From the NCBI RefSeq assembly GCF_001184025.1, contig NZ_BBYG01000029.1, forward strand, positions 1 to 61,122: a DNA stretch of 61,122 nucleotides, written 5' to 3'. The notes under the pieces were generated by a model that was not told where the DNA came from, searched no databases, and saw only the letters and a list, made by a program, of their open reading frames with translations. Of the stretch, positions 41,999 through 51,300 are shown one piece after another; position 1 is the first letter of the stretch; each line of letters begins with the position of its first letter. Origin of the DNA: Streptomyces maremycinicus (GTDB lineage Bacteria; Actinomycetota; Actinomycetes; Streptomycetales; Streptomycetaceae). The translations under genes were made by a program, and so were the position numbers.

Positions 41999-43018
41999 GT
42001 GAACAAGCGGGGACCGACCCTGGAGGATGTCGCCCGAGAAGCAGGTGTTTCCCGAGCGACGGTGTCACGCGTCGTGAACGGTGTTCGCAACGTGGACCCC
42101 GAGATCCAGGATGTGGTGCGCCGCGCCATTCGGACCACCGGGTACAGCCCGAACGGCGCCGCGAGGTCCCTGGTGACACGACGCGCGCAGACGGTGGCCC
42201 TGCTGATCTCCGGCGCGGGAGACGGCTTTGCCGCACGCGTCTTCACCGACCCCTTCTTCGGCCGGATCGTCAGCGGCGCCATGACGTACCTCCGCGGACA
42301 CGCCATGCATCCCGTGCTGATGTTCGCCGAGACCGTCGCGGCCCGGGAGCAGGTGGTCGGCTACCTGCGTCAGGGAAGCGCGGACGGCGCCCTCGTCGTA
42401 TCCATCCAGGCCGACGACCCGCTGCCCCGGATGCTTCTCGACGCCCGGGTCCCGGTCGTGCTGTTCGCCAGGCCGTCACAGCCACTGCCGGTGAGCTACG
42501 TGGACATGGACCACTACGCGGGCGGACGGCTGGCCGCCGAACACCTACTGGCCCGTGGCTGCCGGTACCCCGCGACGATCAGCGCCCCCGGCGACCTGCC
42601 GGCCGGACGGGACAGGCTCGCCGGATTTCGCGACGCCCTCCAGCGTGCCGGGCGAGGCCCCGCACCGGTCGTCGAAGGTGAATTCACCCTCGACAGCGGG
42701 GCTGCGGCGATGATGCGCCTGGCCGAGGACCACCCGGAAGTGGACGGCGTCTTCGCGGCGAATGATCTGATGGCACAGGGCGCCTGCCAGATCGTACGAG
42801 AGCAGGGACGGCGCGTACCCGACGACGTGGCCGTGGTGGGTTTCGACGACTCCACCGTCGCGATCACGTGCAGGCCGCCGCTGACGACGGTGCGTCAGCC
42901 GGTCGAGAAGATGGCCGCCGCCATGGCGGAGTTGCTGGCCGGCCAGCTCCAGGGATCGGTGAGCAGTCCCACCCACACACTCTTCGACCCCGAACTCATC
43001 GTCCGCGACTCGGCCTGA
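41999..43018 (+). CDS. LacI-family transcriptional regulator
   Basis: A 339-residue repressor. The N-terminal HTH is GPTLEDVAREAGVSRATVSR VVNGVRNV with the hinge NGAARSLVTRRAQTVALLI. The periplasmic-binding-like effector domain (DPFFGRIVSGAMTYLRGH, VDGVFAANDLMAQGACQIV, DDVAVVGFDDSTVAITCRPP LTTVRQP) is complete. It lies just after the secreted glycosidase and DUF1996 genes and probably controls them through the GGGAGAGCGCTCTCCC site at 38149-38164, with release by an oligosaccharide. No Shine-Dalgarno is obvious, so leaderless translation is possible. Confidence 0.9.
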   Translation: MNKRGPTLEDVAREAGVSRATVSRVVNGVRNVDPEIQDVVRRAIRTTGYSPNGAARSLVTRRAQTVALLISGAGDGFAARVFTDPFFGRIVSGAMTYLRGHAMHPVLMFAETVAAREQVVGYLRQGSADGALVVSIQADDPLPRMLLDARVPVVLFARPSQPLPVSYVDMDHYAGGRLAAEHLLARGCRYPATISAPGDLPAGRDRLAGFRDALQRAGRGPAPVVEGEFTLDSGAAAMMRLAEDHPEVDGVFAANDLMAQGACQIVREQGRRVPDDVAVVGFDDSTVAITCRPPLTTVRQPVEKMAAAMAELLAGQLQGSVSSPTHTLFDPELIVRDSA

Positions 43019-43379
43019 GAGGCCGCTGCCGCCGCCTACCTTCCCCGGCCCTCGCCACCCGGATGCGATCAGACGGGGCAGGGGAGGACGAGCGGGCGGC
43101 GCACCCTGCGAGAACCTGCCGCGACGAGCGCCTTCTGCCGTACCGATCCGTAACCGCCACTGTCTGGCCCCGAGCCGAACCGGCCTCAGTCGAGACCGCG
43201 ATGGGCGGCCCACAACGTCCCGGCGCGATCGGCCGCGTCGGCAATCAGAGCCGCCAGTTCTGGTTCGTCGGGAACCGGGAACGAGACATACGCCCCCCGA
43301 CCACCGCCGACGGACTCGCCGTCCTCCGGCCGGAGGGACGGCGGCTGGCCGGCGGCCAGCGCACGTCCAGCGCACCCAT
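43019..43379. other. Intergenic gap with an unassigned reading frame
   Basis: Between convergent genes. A reverse-strand frame reads AYVSFPVPDEPELAALIADA ADRAGTLWAAHRGLD and stops at 43186, which looks protein-like, but it has no start codon separate from the regulator frame upstream. It may be a 3' fragment or a frameshifted tail. Confidence 0.35.
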
Positions 43380-44627
43380 CTAGCGCAAGGCGCCGCCCAC
43401 GCCCGGCGCCCGGACGTCGGCCAGTGCCGTGGCCAGGGACCGCCAGACGTGGGTGGCCAGATCGAGGTTGTGGGCGTCCGTCGCCTGCTGGCCGAGGCGG
43501 CGCAGGGCCGCGACGCCCTGGTCGACCCGGCCCTCCAGGATCATCAGACGGCCCTCCAGGACCGCCAGCCGTACCCGGTCCCCGTGCGGCAGCCGGAGTT
43601 CGCCGTCCCGCGGCAACGCGCCGCACAGCGTCCGGGCTTCGTCCAACCGGCCTTGGTGGAAGGCGAGATGGGCCCGCAGAGCGCGTACCTCGTGCAGCTG
43701 GCTCGGGGTGCCGATGAGTTCGAGGACCACCTCGGCCTCGCCGAGCCACCGCTCCGCCGCCGCCACGCACGGCGGTGACATCTGGAGCGCTGCGGCCGTC
43801 GCCGCCGTACGCAGCCGGGTCCACAGGATCAGGTCGTCGCCGCCCCGGAGCAATGCCAGCGCCGCCTCGAGCCGGGAGCGGGCGGTCCGGTGGTCGCCCC
43901 GCCGATCGGCGACCACCGAGGCGGTCCACAGCGCCTCTGCGGCCGGCTGGGGAGCGGCCGTGGGCAGCAACTCGGCCTCCAGCTCGCGTACATGGCGCTC
44001 GGCCGCTTCCAGCAGGCCGAGCCCGGTCTCGACGGCGATCAGGACCGTCAGGGCGGCCATGACGTCGGCGGACGACAGCCGCTCCGCGCGGGCGAGGGTG
44101 AGCGCGGTGACGGCGACCGGTTCCGCCGCCCGTGCCTTGCCCAGGGCGACCAGACAGCGCGCGTACTGCACATGGGAGCGCACCCGGAGGTCGGGGTCCG
44201 CGATCAGTTCGCTCAGTTCGATCAGCTCGCGCAGATGAACGCGCTCCTGCTCGAAGTCTCCCTGGCCGCCGCTGATCCGGCCGAGCAGCCACAGCGCCTG
44301 CCAGCGGCCCACGGGGTCGTCGTGCTCGTCGTCGCGCACCGCCTGGAGGAGGGCGGTGGCGCTGTCCGTGCCCGGCGGCGCCGAGGTCGCGGCGGCGAGC
44401 GCGCGTCTCAGGCAACCGCCCGCGCGCGGCTCGGTCAACGCGACTATGTCCACGCCGAGTTGCTGTGCCAGATAGCTGACGGTCCGTCCGGTGGGCCGGC
44501 GTTCGCCCGACTCCAGACGGGAGAGGTATCCGGTGGACATGCCCTCACCGACGACCGCGGCCTGGCTCAAGCCCCGCTCGAGCCTGAGCTTCCTCAGTTG
44601 CCGGCCGAAGTGCGGCTGCTCAAGCAT
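43380..44627 (-). CDS. XRE-family HTH regulator with TPR domain
   Basis: A 415-residue regulator. The N-terminal HTH_XRE (about residues 8-62) reads FGRQLRKLRLERGLSQAAVV, GYLSRLESGERRPTGRTVSY. A long TPR-like array (RWQALWLLGRISGGQGDFEQ, ALTLARAERLSSADVMAALT, AAERHVRELEAELL, DLATHVWRSLATALADVR) fills the rest. The ATG at 44627 fits the family; the longer frame lacks homology. It is divergent from the PAS-LuxR regulator and shares a 423-bp intergenic region with it, so cross-regulation at the antimycin-cluster border is likely but unproven. Confidence 0.82.
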   Translation of the reverse strand: MLEQPHFGRQLRKLRLERGLSQAAVVGEGMSTGYLSRLESGERRPTGRTVSYLAQQLGVDIVALTEPRAGGCLRRALAAATSAPPGTDSATALLQAVRDDEHDDPVGRWQALWLLGRISGGQGDFEQERVHLRELIELSELIADPDLRVRSHVQYARCLVALGKARAAEPVAVTALTLARAERLSSADVMAALTVLIAVETGLGLLEAAERHVRELEAELLPTAAPQPAAEALWTASVVADRRGDHRTARSRLEAALALLRGGDDLILWTRLRTAATAAALQMSPPCVAAAERWLGEAEVVLELIGTPSQLHEVRALRAHLAFHQGRLDEARTLCGALPRDGELRLPHGDRVRLAVLEGRLMILEGRVDQGVAALRRLGQQATDAHNLDLATHVWRSLATALADVRAPGVGGALR

Positions 44628-45050
44628 TTCGCCCTCTGATCCCCTGAGGTCCTTTTGAGTCTTCCGATCGCCCCGTGTTTCCGAGGTCACGTCCGGAAGT
44701 TGCCCATACTTTAGGGAGGCTTGGCAATGGGGGCAACACGGTTGCGCACGCGAGGTTTCTCCTGTCATTTGCCATGGCTCCCTGCGTACCGAGTTCCGGA
44801 ACGGCCGGGCGGAGGATCCGATTGGCTGGAATTGCCCCATGGCCAAAAGCGTTGGCAATGGGCGCGCCCGGATAGGCAAACCCTTGCCAGGTGGGTTGTC
44901 CGGCCATAGCCTCCGAGTTGCCGACCCGATGTGATATCGCCCCGACCCGGTGGCGACCGCGCGAAAGTGACACGCTGACAACGTTGTCCCGCGGGGTTGC
45001 CGAACCGGGCGGGATGCATCGAAACCCCCATGTACAGAGGGAAAGACGGT
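44628..45050. promoter_or_regulatory. Divergent promoter region with repeated motifs
   Basis: It contains TTGGCAATGG at 44721 and again at 44852, an inverted TTGCCATGG near 44768 and ATTGCCCCATGG at 44831, possible operator copies for the XRE/TPR regulator. TTAGGGAGGCTTGGCA at 44711-44726 resembles the PAS-LuxR boxes found in the antB/antC region. The two divergent regulator genes start at its ends. Confidence 0.45.
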
Positions 45051-45701
45051 ATGTCCGTGGTGACCACAAGCATCACCGCCTCATCCACCACCGTCGTCAA
45101 GGCGGGCGCCGGCGTGAACCGCCGCCGCACCTACACGGCCCACGTATGTCCGAAGGGCATGACCATCACGGCCGCGGAAGCCGACTTCGCGGCACAGTTC
45201 GGGGCGAGCCCCGGCGAGATATGCGACCGCAGGCTGAGCGATCTGCTCCGGGCAGGTACGCCCGAGGTGCTGTGCCATCGTTTCACCGACCTTTCCGAGG
45301 GCCGCACGAGTTGGTTCACCGAGCGGGTGGCCGGGCGGCACGACAGCGGCCGTGTCTTCGCCGCCGACCTGACGGCGATAGCGGTCACCGGCGCGACCGG
45401 GCCGGCCGGACTGGTCCTCCTGCTGAGCCCCCTGGGGGCGGCGGACGAGCCGTACCCCCGCGAACTGACGCTCAGCGAACTCGACGTGCAGGTCCTGGAG
45501 GGCGTGGCCGGTGGTGCGTCGACCGTGCAGCTGGCCGGCCGTCTGTACCTGAGCCGTCAGGGCGTGGAGTACCGCGTGCGCCTGCTGCTGCGCCGGTTCG
45601 ACGCCCCCAACCGGCCCGCCCTGGTGGCCCGCGCCCACGCGCTAGGGCTGTTCGCGCCGGGCCAGTGGCCCCCACGGGTACTGCCGGAACTCATCGAGTG
45701 A
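45051..45701 (+). CDS. PAS-LuxR activator, PimM/FscRI family
   Basis: A 216-residue regulator with an N-terminal PAS domain (about residues 38-135: TITAAEADFAAQFGASPGEI ... GRVFAADLTAIAV ... GLVLLLSP). The C-terminal LuxR HTH reads LTLSELDVQVLEGVAGGAST VQLAGRLYLSRQGVEYRVRL LLRRF ... NRPALVARAHALGLF, and the tail is GQWPPRVLPELIE. The STVQLAxxLYLSRQGVEYxV block and the W-PPRVLPE tail are hallmarks of polyene-cluster activators such as PimM, FscRI and AmphRIV. FscRI of Streptomyces albidoflavus is known to activate antBA and antCDE from the distant candicidin cluster; here a homologue lies directly beside antA. ATG at 45051; 45030 is an alternative. Confidence 0.9.
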   Translation: MSVVTTSITASSTTVVKAGAGVNRRRTYTAHVCPKGMTITAAEADFAAQFGASPGEICDRRLSDLLRAGTPEVLCHRFTDLSEGRTSWFTERVAGRHDSGRVFAADLTAIAVTGATGPAGLVLLLSPLGAADEPYPRELTLSELDVQVLEGVAGGASTVQLAGRLYLSRQGVEYRVRLLLRRFDAPNRPALVARAHALGLFAPGQWPPRVLPELIE

Positions 45702-46106
45702 CGGGCACGACGGGGGACACGGCGGGCGGTGGCCGTCGGCGGGAAGTTCCCGCCGGCGGGCTCCGTCGCGTCCGTCCCGGGGGTGCAGGCGGCCTCCGTC
45801 GCGTCCGTCCCGGGGTCCAGGCGGCGTGCCGGGTGGCGCCCCGGGACGCCCGCCGCCCGCCGGGCCTCCGGAGCCCTTCTCCGTGGTCCCGCCGCGGGCC
45901 CGGCGTCGCGACGCGGCTCCGCCGCGTCGCCGGCACGCCGGCACGCCCGCTCCGCGCGGACGGCCTCCTCCGCCCCACGCCCGCGCGCGGCGGACCGCGC
46001 GGGCCGCCCGGAAGGCACCGCCGCCCCGGGCGCGCGGAATCCACAGGCGCCGGACGCGGCAGGCTCCACAGCGCCGGGCACGGCAGGCTCCGCAGGCGGA
46101 CGGGCC
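45702..46106. other. Convergent gap with hairpin and tandem repeat
   Basis: It lies between the PAS-LuxR gene and antA. CGGCGGGAA (45735-45743) and TTCCCGCCG (45745-45753) form a perfect 9-bp stem around one base, probably a terminator; its GGGAA-TTCCC core is also close to a PAS-LuxR box. A 31-32-bp tandem repeat (CTCCGTCGCGTCCGTCCCGG..., 45759-45790 and 45792-45822) follows. The remainder is very GC-rich and non-coding. Confidence 0.5.
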
Positions 46107-46625
46107 TCAGGCCGCCGAGGGTTGCCAGGCCTCCCGGAAGCGCAACCGGGCGCGGTGCAGCCGGGACCGTACGGTGCCCACCGGCAGTGACAGGACACGT
46201 GCCATCTCCTCCTCGTTGAGGCCGTAGGCGCGCAGGGTGAGGACCTGCCGGTGGGACATGGACAGCCGGTCCAGCACATCGCTGATGTGCACGGCGTCCA
46301 GCGGGTTGGCCTCCTGCCCCGGCTCGACCCGTTGGTACGGCCCCTCCTCACCGGCCCGTTTCACCGTGCGGACGGCCTCGCGGACCGTCACCGAACGCAC
46401 CCAGCCGTAGAACGCGGTCGGCTCCCGCAGCGTGCGCAGACCCCGGTAGACGGCGAGGAGCGCCTCCTGCGTGGCGTCCGCACCGTCGTCGTGCGTGATG
46501 GACCGGCACAGTCGTGCGACGTACGGGACGATCCCGGTCAGCAGCTGGTTCATGGCCTGTTCGTCGCCCGCCTGGGCGCGCGGCAGCAGCGCCAGGGGTG
46601 TGGGGATGTCGCGGACGTCGCTCAT
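46107..46625 (-). CDS. antA: ECF-type sigma factor, AntA-like
   Basis: A 172-residue extracytoplasmic-function sigma factor. Region 2 is about residues 30-95 (SITHDDGADATQEALLAVYR GLRTLREPTAFYGWVRSVTV), and region 4 about 115-165 (VLDRLSMSHRQVLTLRAYGL NEEEMARVLSLPVGTVRSRL HRARLRF). No anti-sigma gene is adjacent, and the protein ends in Ser-Ala-Ala. The antimycin sigma factor AntA is such an orphan with a C-terminal Ala-Ala that exposes it to ClpXP; it drives the precursor genes antFG and antHIJKLMNO. Order and strand (antB-antA divergent from antC-antD) match the published ant locus. Confidence 0.88.
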   Translation of the reverse strand: MSDVRDIPTPLALLPRAQAGDEQAMNQLLTGIVPYVARLCRSITHDDGADATQEALLAVYRGLRTLREPTAFYGWVRSVTVREAVRTVKRAGEEGPYQRVEPGQEANPLDAVHISDVLDRLSMSHRQVLTLRAYGLNEEEMARVLSLPVGTVRSRLHRARLRFREAWQPSAA

Positions 46626-46678
46626 GTCGGCGCAGGGCTCCTTACGGTGGCCGGTGAGGTGCGGTGCGGTGGGCCGCC

Positions 46679-47971
46679 TCAGCCCGCCGCCGTGGGGACG
46701 GGCTCGACGGCGGCGGCGCAGGCGTCGAGCACCGCACCGACCTCGTCGCGGAAGGCACGGACGAACCGAGGGCTGAAACAGGCGGTGAAGTAGGGGAACT
46801 CGATGGCCAGCCGTCCCTCGAACGAGACGACACAGGCCATCACCGGGCTGCGTCCGGCCGCCGGGAAGTACTGCTCCCGGGCGGGCACCAGCCGGACGTC
46901 GGTGGCCTCCAGGCCTTCCGGCAGCCGGGGCCCCGGGACGACGCCCATGTTCGTGGCGATCACCGTCGCCAGCTGGAGCGTGGGGTCGCGTGGGATCTCG
47001 GGCGTGATCCGCATCTCGTGGTAGGGGCCGTCGCCCGCGACGAACTCGCCGAGCCGGGAGTGAACGGTGCGGGCCAGCTCGAGCGGGTCCGACTCCGGGG
47101 CGACGTCCAGGGCCTGGAGGTGGCTGGTGACGGCGGGCACCATCACCAGGGCGGGCACCGGCGGTGACAGCCGCGAGCGCAGATCGACGGGGGAGAGGCA
47201 GCGCAGGGCACGCGGCTCGCCGCCGGGCAGACGCCGGCGCGCCGTCGTGAGCAGGGCGGCGGCGACCAGGGCGTGCACGGTCACGCCCGCCGAGCGGGCG
47301 GTGCGGCGCAGCCGGCCGGTGCGCTCCTCGTCCAGCGCCAGTCGGCACACCTCGATACGGCCCTCGACGGCGGACGGATCCGTGACGTCGTACGCCACCA
47401 GCTGCGCCGGGTACCGGCGGGCTTCGTCCACGCGCCGTTCCAGGTACGCGGTCGTCGCCGTCTCGTCCACCTCGGGCAGCAACTCGCTCACGGGCACCGC
47501 CCAGCCGGGGGCGCCCTCCGCGGCGCCGGGCCGCTCCTCGCCCTCGGCCAGCGCCCGGTAGCGTTCCCAGATCTCGTTGTGCAGGGCGATGCCGCTGTGT
47601 CCGTCGACGACGGTGTGGTCCACCGAGAGCACGAACAGGTGGCCCTCTCCGTCCGGCGAGCTCACCAGGACCGCCCGGCTCAGGGGTCCGCCGACGGACA
47701 GCGGTGTGTTGAGCTCCGTGGCGTAGGCGTCCTCGGCGGCGCCGGTCCGGGTGTTCAGCCGGGGGCGCGCGGCCTCGTCCAGCAGGTCCAGCGCGAAGCC
47801 CTCGCCGTCGGGCACGATGCGGGTCCGCAGCGCCGGATGCGCCTCGGTGACCGCGTCGAACGCGGCCGACAGCGCCTCGGTGTCGAGACGGCCGCGCAGG
47901 GTGCAGGAGAGCACCGCTCGGCTTCGCTGCCCGACATACAGCGTCTCTACCGGACACAACGCACGGCGCAT
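46679..47971 (-). CDS. antB: Condensation-type acyltransferase, AntB-like
   Basis: A 430-residue acyltransferase of the PapA5/condensation-domain superfamily. It carries the active-site HxxxDG in LSVDHTVVDGHSGIALHNEI and the C-terminal half-domain LQLATVIATNMGVVPGPRLP ... VSFEGRLAIEFPYFTACFSP. AntB in antimycin biosynthesis esterifies the C-8 hydroxyl of the dilactone with varied acyl-CoAs, giving the many antimycin congeners. It is 53 bases upstream of antA on the same strand and divergent from antC, as in known ant clusters. Confidence 0.87.
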   Translation of the reverse strand: MRRALCPVETLYVGQRSRAVLSCTLRGRLDTEALSAAFDAVTEAHPALRTRIVPDGEGFALDLLDEAARPRLNTRTGAAEDAYATELNTPLSVGGPLSRAVLVSSPDGEGHLFVLSVDHTVVDGHSGIALHNEIWERYRALAEGEERPGAAEGAPGWAVPVSELLPEVDETATTAYLERRVDEARRYPAQLVAYDVTDPSAVEGRIEVCRLALDEERTGRLRRTARSAGVTVHALVAAALLTTARRRLPGGEPRALRCLSPVDLRSRLSPPVPALVMVPAVTSHLQALDVAPESDPLELARTVHSRLGEFVAGDGPYHEMRITPEIPRDPTLQLATVIATNMGVVPGPRLPEGLEATDVRLVPAREQYFPAAGRSPVMACVVSFEGRLAIEFPYFTACFSPRFVRAFRDEVGAVLDACAAAVEPVPTAAG

Positions 47972-48396
47972 GACCCAGGCCCTCTTTTCGTCCGCTCATT
48001 CCCGGAAGCCGCACGCCGGCCATCGGCCTGCGCCGCGGATCCGGCTCAACGTCCTTTCGAGAGTGCACGGTCGGGGCGGTGCGAATCCAGCCGATGCGGA
48101 GCGAGCGGGGAAAGTCTCGTGTTTTCCCTAAAGTTCGTCGCGGACGCGGCTATCCCGGAACCCGCGTTCTTTAGGGAAAAACCTGAATTCCGTCCGCGGG
48201 GCCGGATCGGGCTTGACCGGGTTCGGCCGCAAGCCCCAGCGTGAGGACCTCGTGAACCGGCGGTGGGCCGCGATACGGCCACGTCCCCGGAGCGCGGCCG
48301 TGAATGCCGGCCCGGTGGGCCGGGGCCGCTTCCCTGTCAGACCGACCGGGCTCTTTCCGGCCGGGCCGTTACGGCTTGCCACGTGAGGGTTGTGCT
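47972..48396. promoter_or_regulatory. Divergent antB/antC promoter region
   Basis: 425 bases holding an inverted pair of 12-base elements, TTTTCCCTAAAG (48122-48133) and CTTTAGGGAAAA (48169-48180), separated by 35 bases. Read as 16-mers, TTAGGGAAAACACGAG (reverse strand, 48116-48131) and TTAGGGAAAAACCTGA (48171-48186) resemble the PAS-LuxR box CTVGGGAWWTCCCBAG; the first agrees at 13 of 16 positions by my count. They are placed to act on antBA and antCDE respectively. GAGGG lies 8 bases before the antC ATG. Confidence 0.6.
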
Positions 48397-51300
48397 ATGT
48401 CACTCCACGAGGAGTCTCTCCCCGAGGACGAACGTCGACCGCTGTCCGGCGCCCAGGAAGGTCTCTGGTACGCGCAGCGGCTCGCCCCCGACAGCGCCGC
48501 GTACAACACCGCGGAGGCGGTGGAGATCCACGGCGGTCTGGACACCGCGCTGTTCGAGGCGGCGCTGCGCCGCACGGTCGCCGAGGCCGGTACCTTCGCG
48601 CTGCGCTTCCTGGACACCGACGACGGCCCCCGCTGCGGTCCGGCGCCGGACGCCGACGACTGGCCACTGCACCGGGTCGACGTGAGCGACGCCGCGGACC
48701 CGGAGGCCGCCGCCTGGAAACTGATCCGCGCGGACCTCGCGACCCCGGTGGACACCGACAAGGGCCCGCTGTTCGCACACACCCTCCTCACCCTCGCCGC
48801 CGACCGCCACATCTGGTTGCTTCGGGCTCATCACCTCCTGCTCGACGGCTACAGCTACAAGCTCCTCGGCCGCCGCCTGGCCGACGTCCACAACGCGCTG
48901 GCCGAGGGCCGCGACCCAGGTCCCGGCGGCTTCGCGCCCGTCGGCCGGCTGCGGACCGAGGAGGCCGCCTACCTCGCCTCCGAACGCCGTGACCGTGACC
49001 GCGACCACTGGACCCGCCGTCTGGCGGGCCTGCCGGAACCGGCCCGGCTCACCCGCCGTACGGCCCCGCCGCGCGCACCGTTCCTGCGCCACACCGCCGA
49101 ACTCGGCCCCCAGGACGCAGAGGCGCTGTCCGCCGCGGCCGCCGGCCTGGGCATCACCCGCGCCGACCTGCTCGCCACCGCCCTGGCCGTCTACCTGCAC
49201 CGCATGACCGGTACGGACGACCTCGTCCTCGGCATGGCCACCATGAGCCGGCTCGGCAGCGCCGCCCTGCGCACCCCGGGCACCGCCTCCGACGTGCTGC
49301 CCCTGCGTGTCACCGCCCGACCGGGCGCCGCCCTGGCGGAGTTCGCGCGCACGGTCGCCGACGAGCTGGCCGCACTACGACGGCACCAGCAGTACCGGGG
49401 CGAGTTCATCCGCCGCGACCTCGGCCTCCTCGGCACCGGTCGCCGCCTGCACGGACCCGTGCTGAACATCGTCCCCTTCACCGAGGAACTGCACTTCGCC
49501 GGCAGCACGGCGACCTGGCACCACCTGTCGGGCGGCGCCGTCGACGACCTCCAGATCAACGTCCGGCCCGGCACCCGGCCCGGCGCTCTCTGGCTGGCCT
49601 TCGACGCCAACCCCCACCTGTACGAGGAGGACGAACTCGCCCTGCACGGGAACCGGTTCCTCGCGCTGCTGCGGCGGCTGGCGCGGGCGGCTCCCACCAC
49701 CGCGCTCGCCGATCTGGACCTGCTGCTGCCCGGCGAGCACCCGAGCGGCCGGCCGGTGCGCGAGTTCCCGGTCACCGGCACGCTCACCGAGCTGTTCGAG
49801 CGGCAGGTGAGTGCCCGGCCCGGACGGATCGCCGTCACCCACCAGGGCGCACACCTCACCTACGGGCAACTCAACGAAGAGGCCAACCGGTTGGCCCGGC
49901 TGCTCGTCGAACGCGGCGCGGGACCGGGCCGGACGGTGGCCCTCGCGCTGCACCGGGGCCCGCGGCTGCTGCCCGCACTGCTGGCGGTCCTCAAGACCGG
50001 AGCCGCCTACCTCCCGCTGGACCCCGCCCACCCGGCCGAACGCCTGCGCCTGGTCCTGGCGGACGCGGCGCCCGTCCTCCTGGTCACCGAGGGCGACCTC
50101 GCCGCGGACCTCGGCGGCGACGTCACCGCCGTCGTCCTGGACGAGCCCGCCGTCACCGCCGACCTCGCCGCGCGCCCGGCCGCCGACCTGACCGACGCCG
50201 ACCGCGGCGGACCGACCGGCCCGGACCAGATCGCGTACGTCATCCACACCTCCGGCTCCACCGGCCGCCCCAAGGGCGTGCCCGTCCCGCACGCCAACGT
50301 GGTCCGGCTGTTCGCGGCGTCGGCCGAGCACTTCGACTTCGGCGCCGACGACGTGTGGACCCTCTTCCACTCCTACGCGTTCGACTTCTCCGTCTGGGAG
50401 ATCTGGGGCGCCCTGCTGCACGGCGGCAGGCTCGTCGTCGTGCCGTACACCGTCAGCCGTTCCCCACGGGACTTCCTGCGGCTGCTGCACGACGAACGTG
50501 TCACCGTCCTCAACCAGACACCGTCCGCCTTCGAACAGCTGGTGGACGCCGACGAGGCGCCCACCGCCGGAGCGCTGCGCTACGTCGTGTTCGGCGGGGA
50601 GGCGCTGCGGCCCGAACGGCTGCGCCCGTGGACCGCCCGGCACGGCCTCGACCGGCCGGCCCTGGTGAACATGTACGGCATCACCGAGACCACCGTGCAC
50701 GTCACCCACCACCGCCTCACCCCGGACGACCTGACGGACCCCCGCCGGGGCAGCATCGTCGGCACCCCGCTCGCCGACCTGCGCGTGTACCTCCTCGACC
50801 CGCAGGGCCGGCCCGTGCCGCCGGGCGCCGTCGGCGAGCTGTACGTCGCCGGCGCCGGAGTGACCCCCGGCTATCTGCGCCGCCCCGAACTGACCGCCGA
50901 GCGCTTCCTGGACGACCCGCACGGCCCGCCCGGCAGTCGCATGTACCGCTCGGGCGACCTGGCGCGGCTGCGCGCCGACGGCGCCCTCGACCACCTAGGC
51001 CGCGCCGACCGGCAGGTGCAGCTGCGCGGCTTCCGGGTCGAGCCCGGCGAGATCGAGGCCGTCCTCGCCGAGCACCCCGGCATCGCCCGCGCCGCCGTCG
51101 TCGTGCGCCGTGCCGACCACGGCGCGGAGCAGCTCGTCGCCTATCTCGTGAGCACCGGTGAACGACCGCCCGCCGCGGCCGAGGTGCGCGCCCACGCGGC
51201 CGCCCACCTGCCGGAGCACATGGTCCCCGCCGCCTGTGTGCTCATGGACACCCTGCCGCTGACCGCCAACGGCAAACTGGACACCGACGCGCTGCCCGCC

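Noticed and set aside
43186..44415. 409-codon minus-strand frame overlapping the XRE/TPR regulator
   Set aside because: Mostly a shadow; only the last about 45 codons outside the regulator look protein-like, and they lack a start.
45557..46351. Long minus-strand frame across the PAS-LuxR/antA gap
   Set aside because: Ala/Arg/Pro-rich shadow sequence with no ribosome-binding site; antA uses a different frame.
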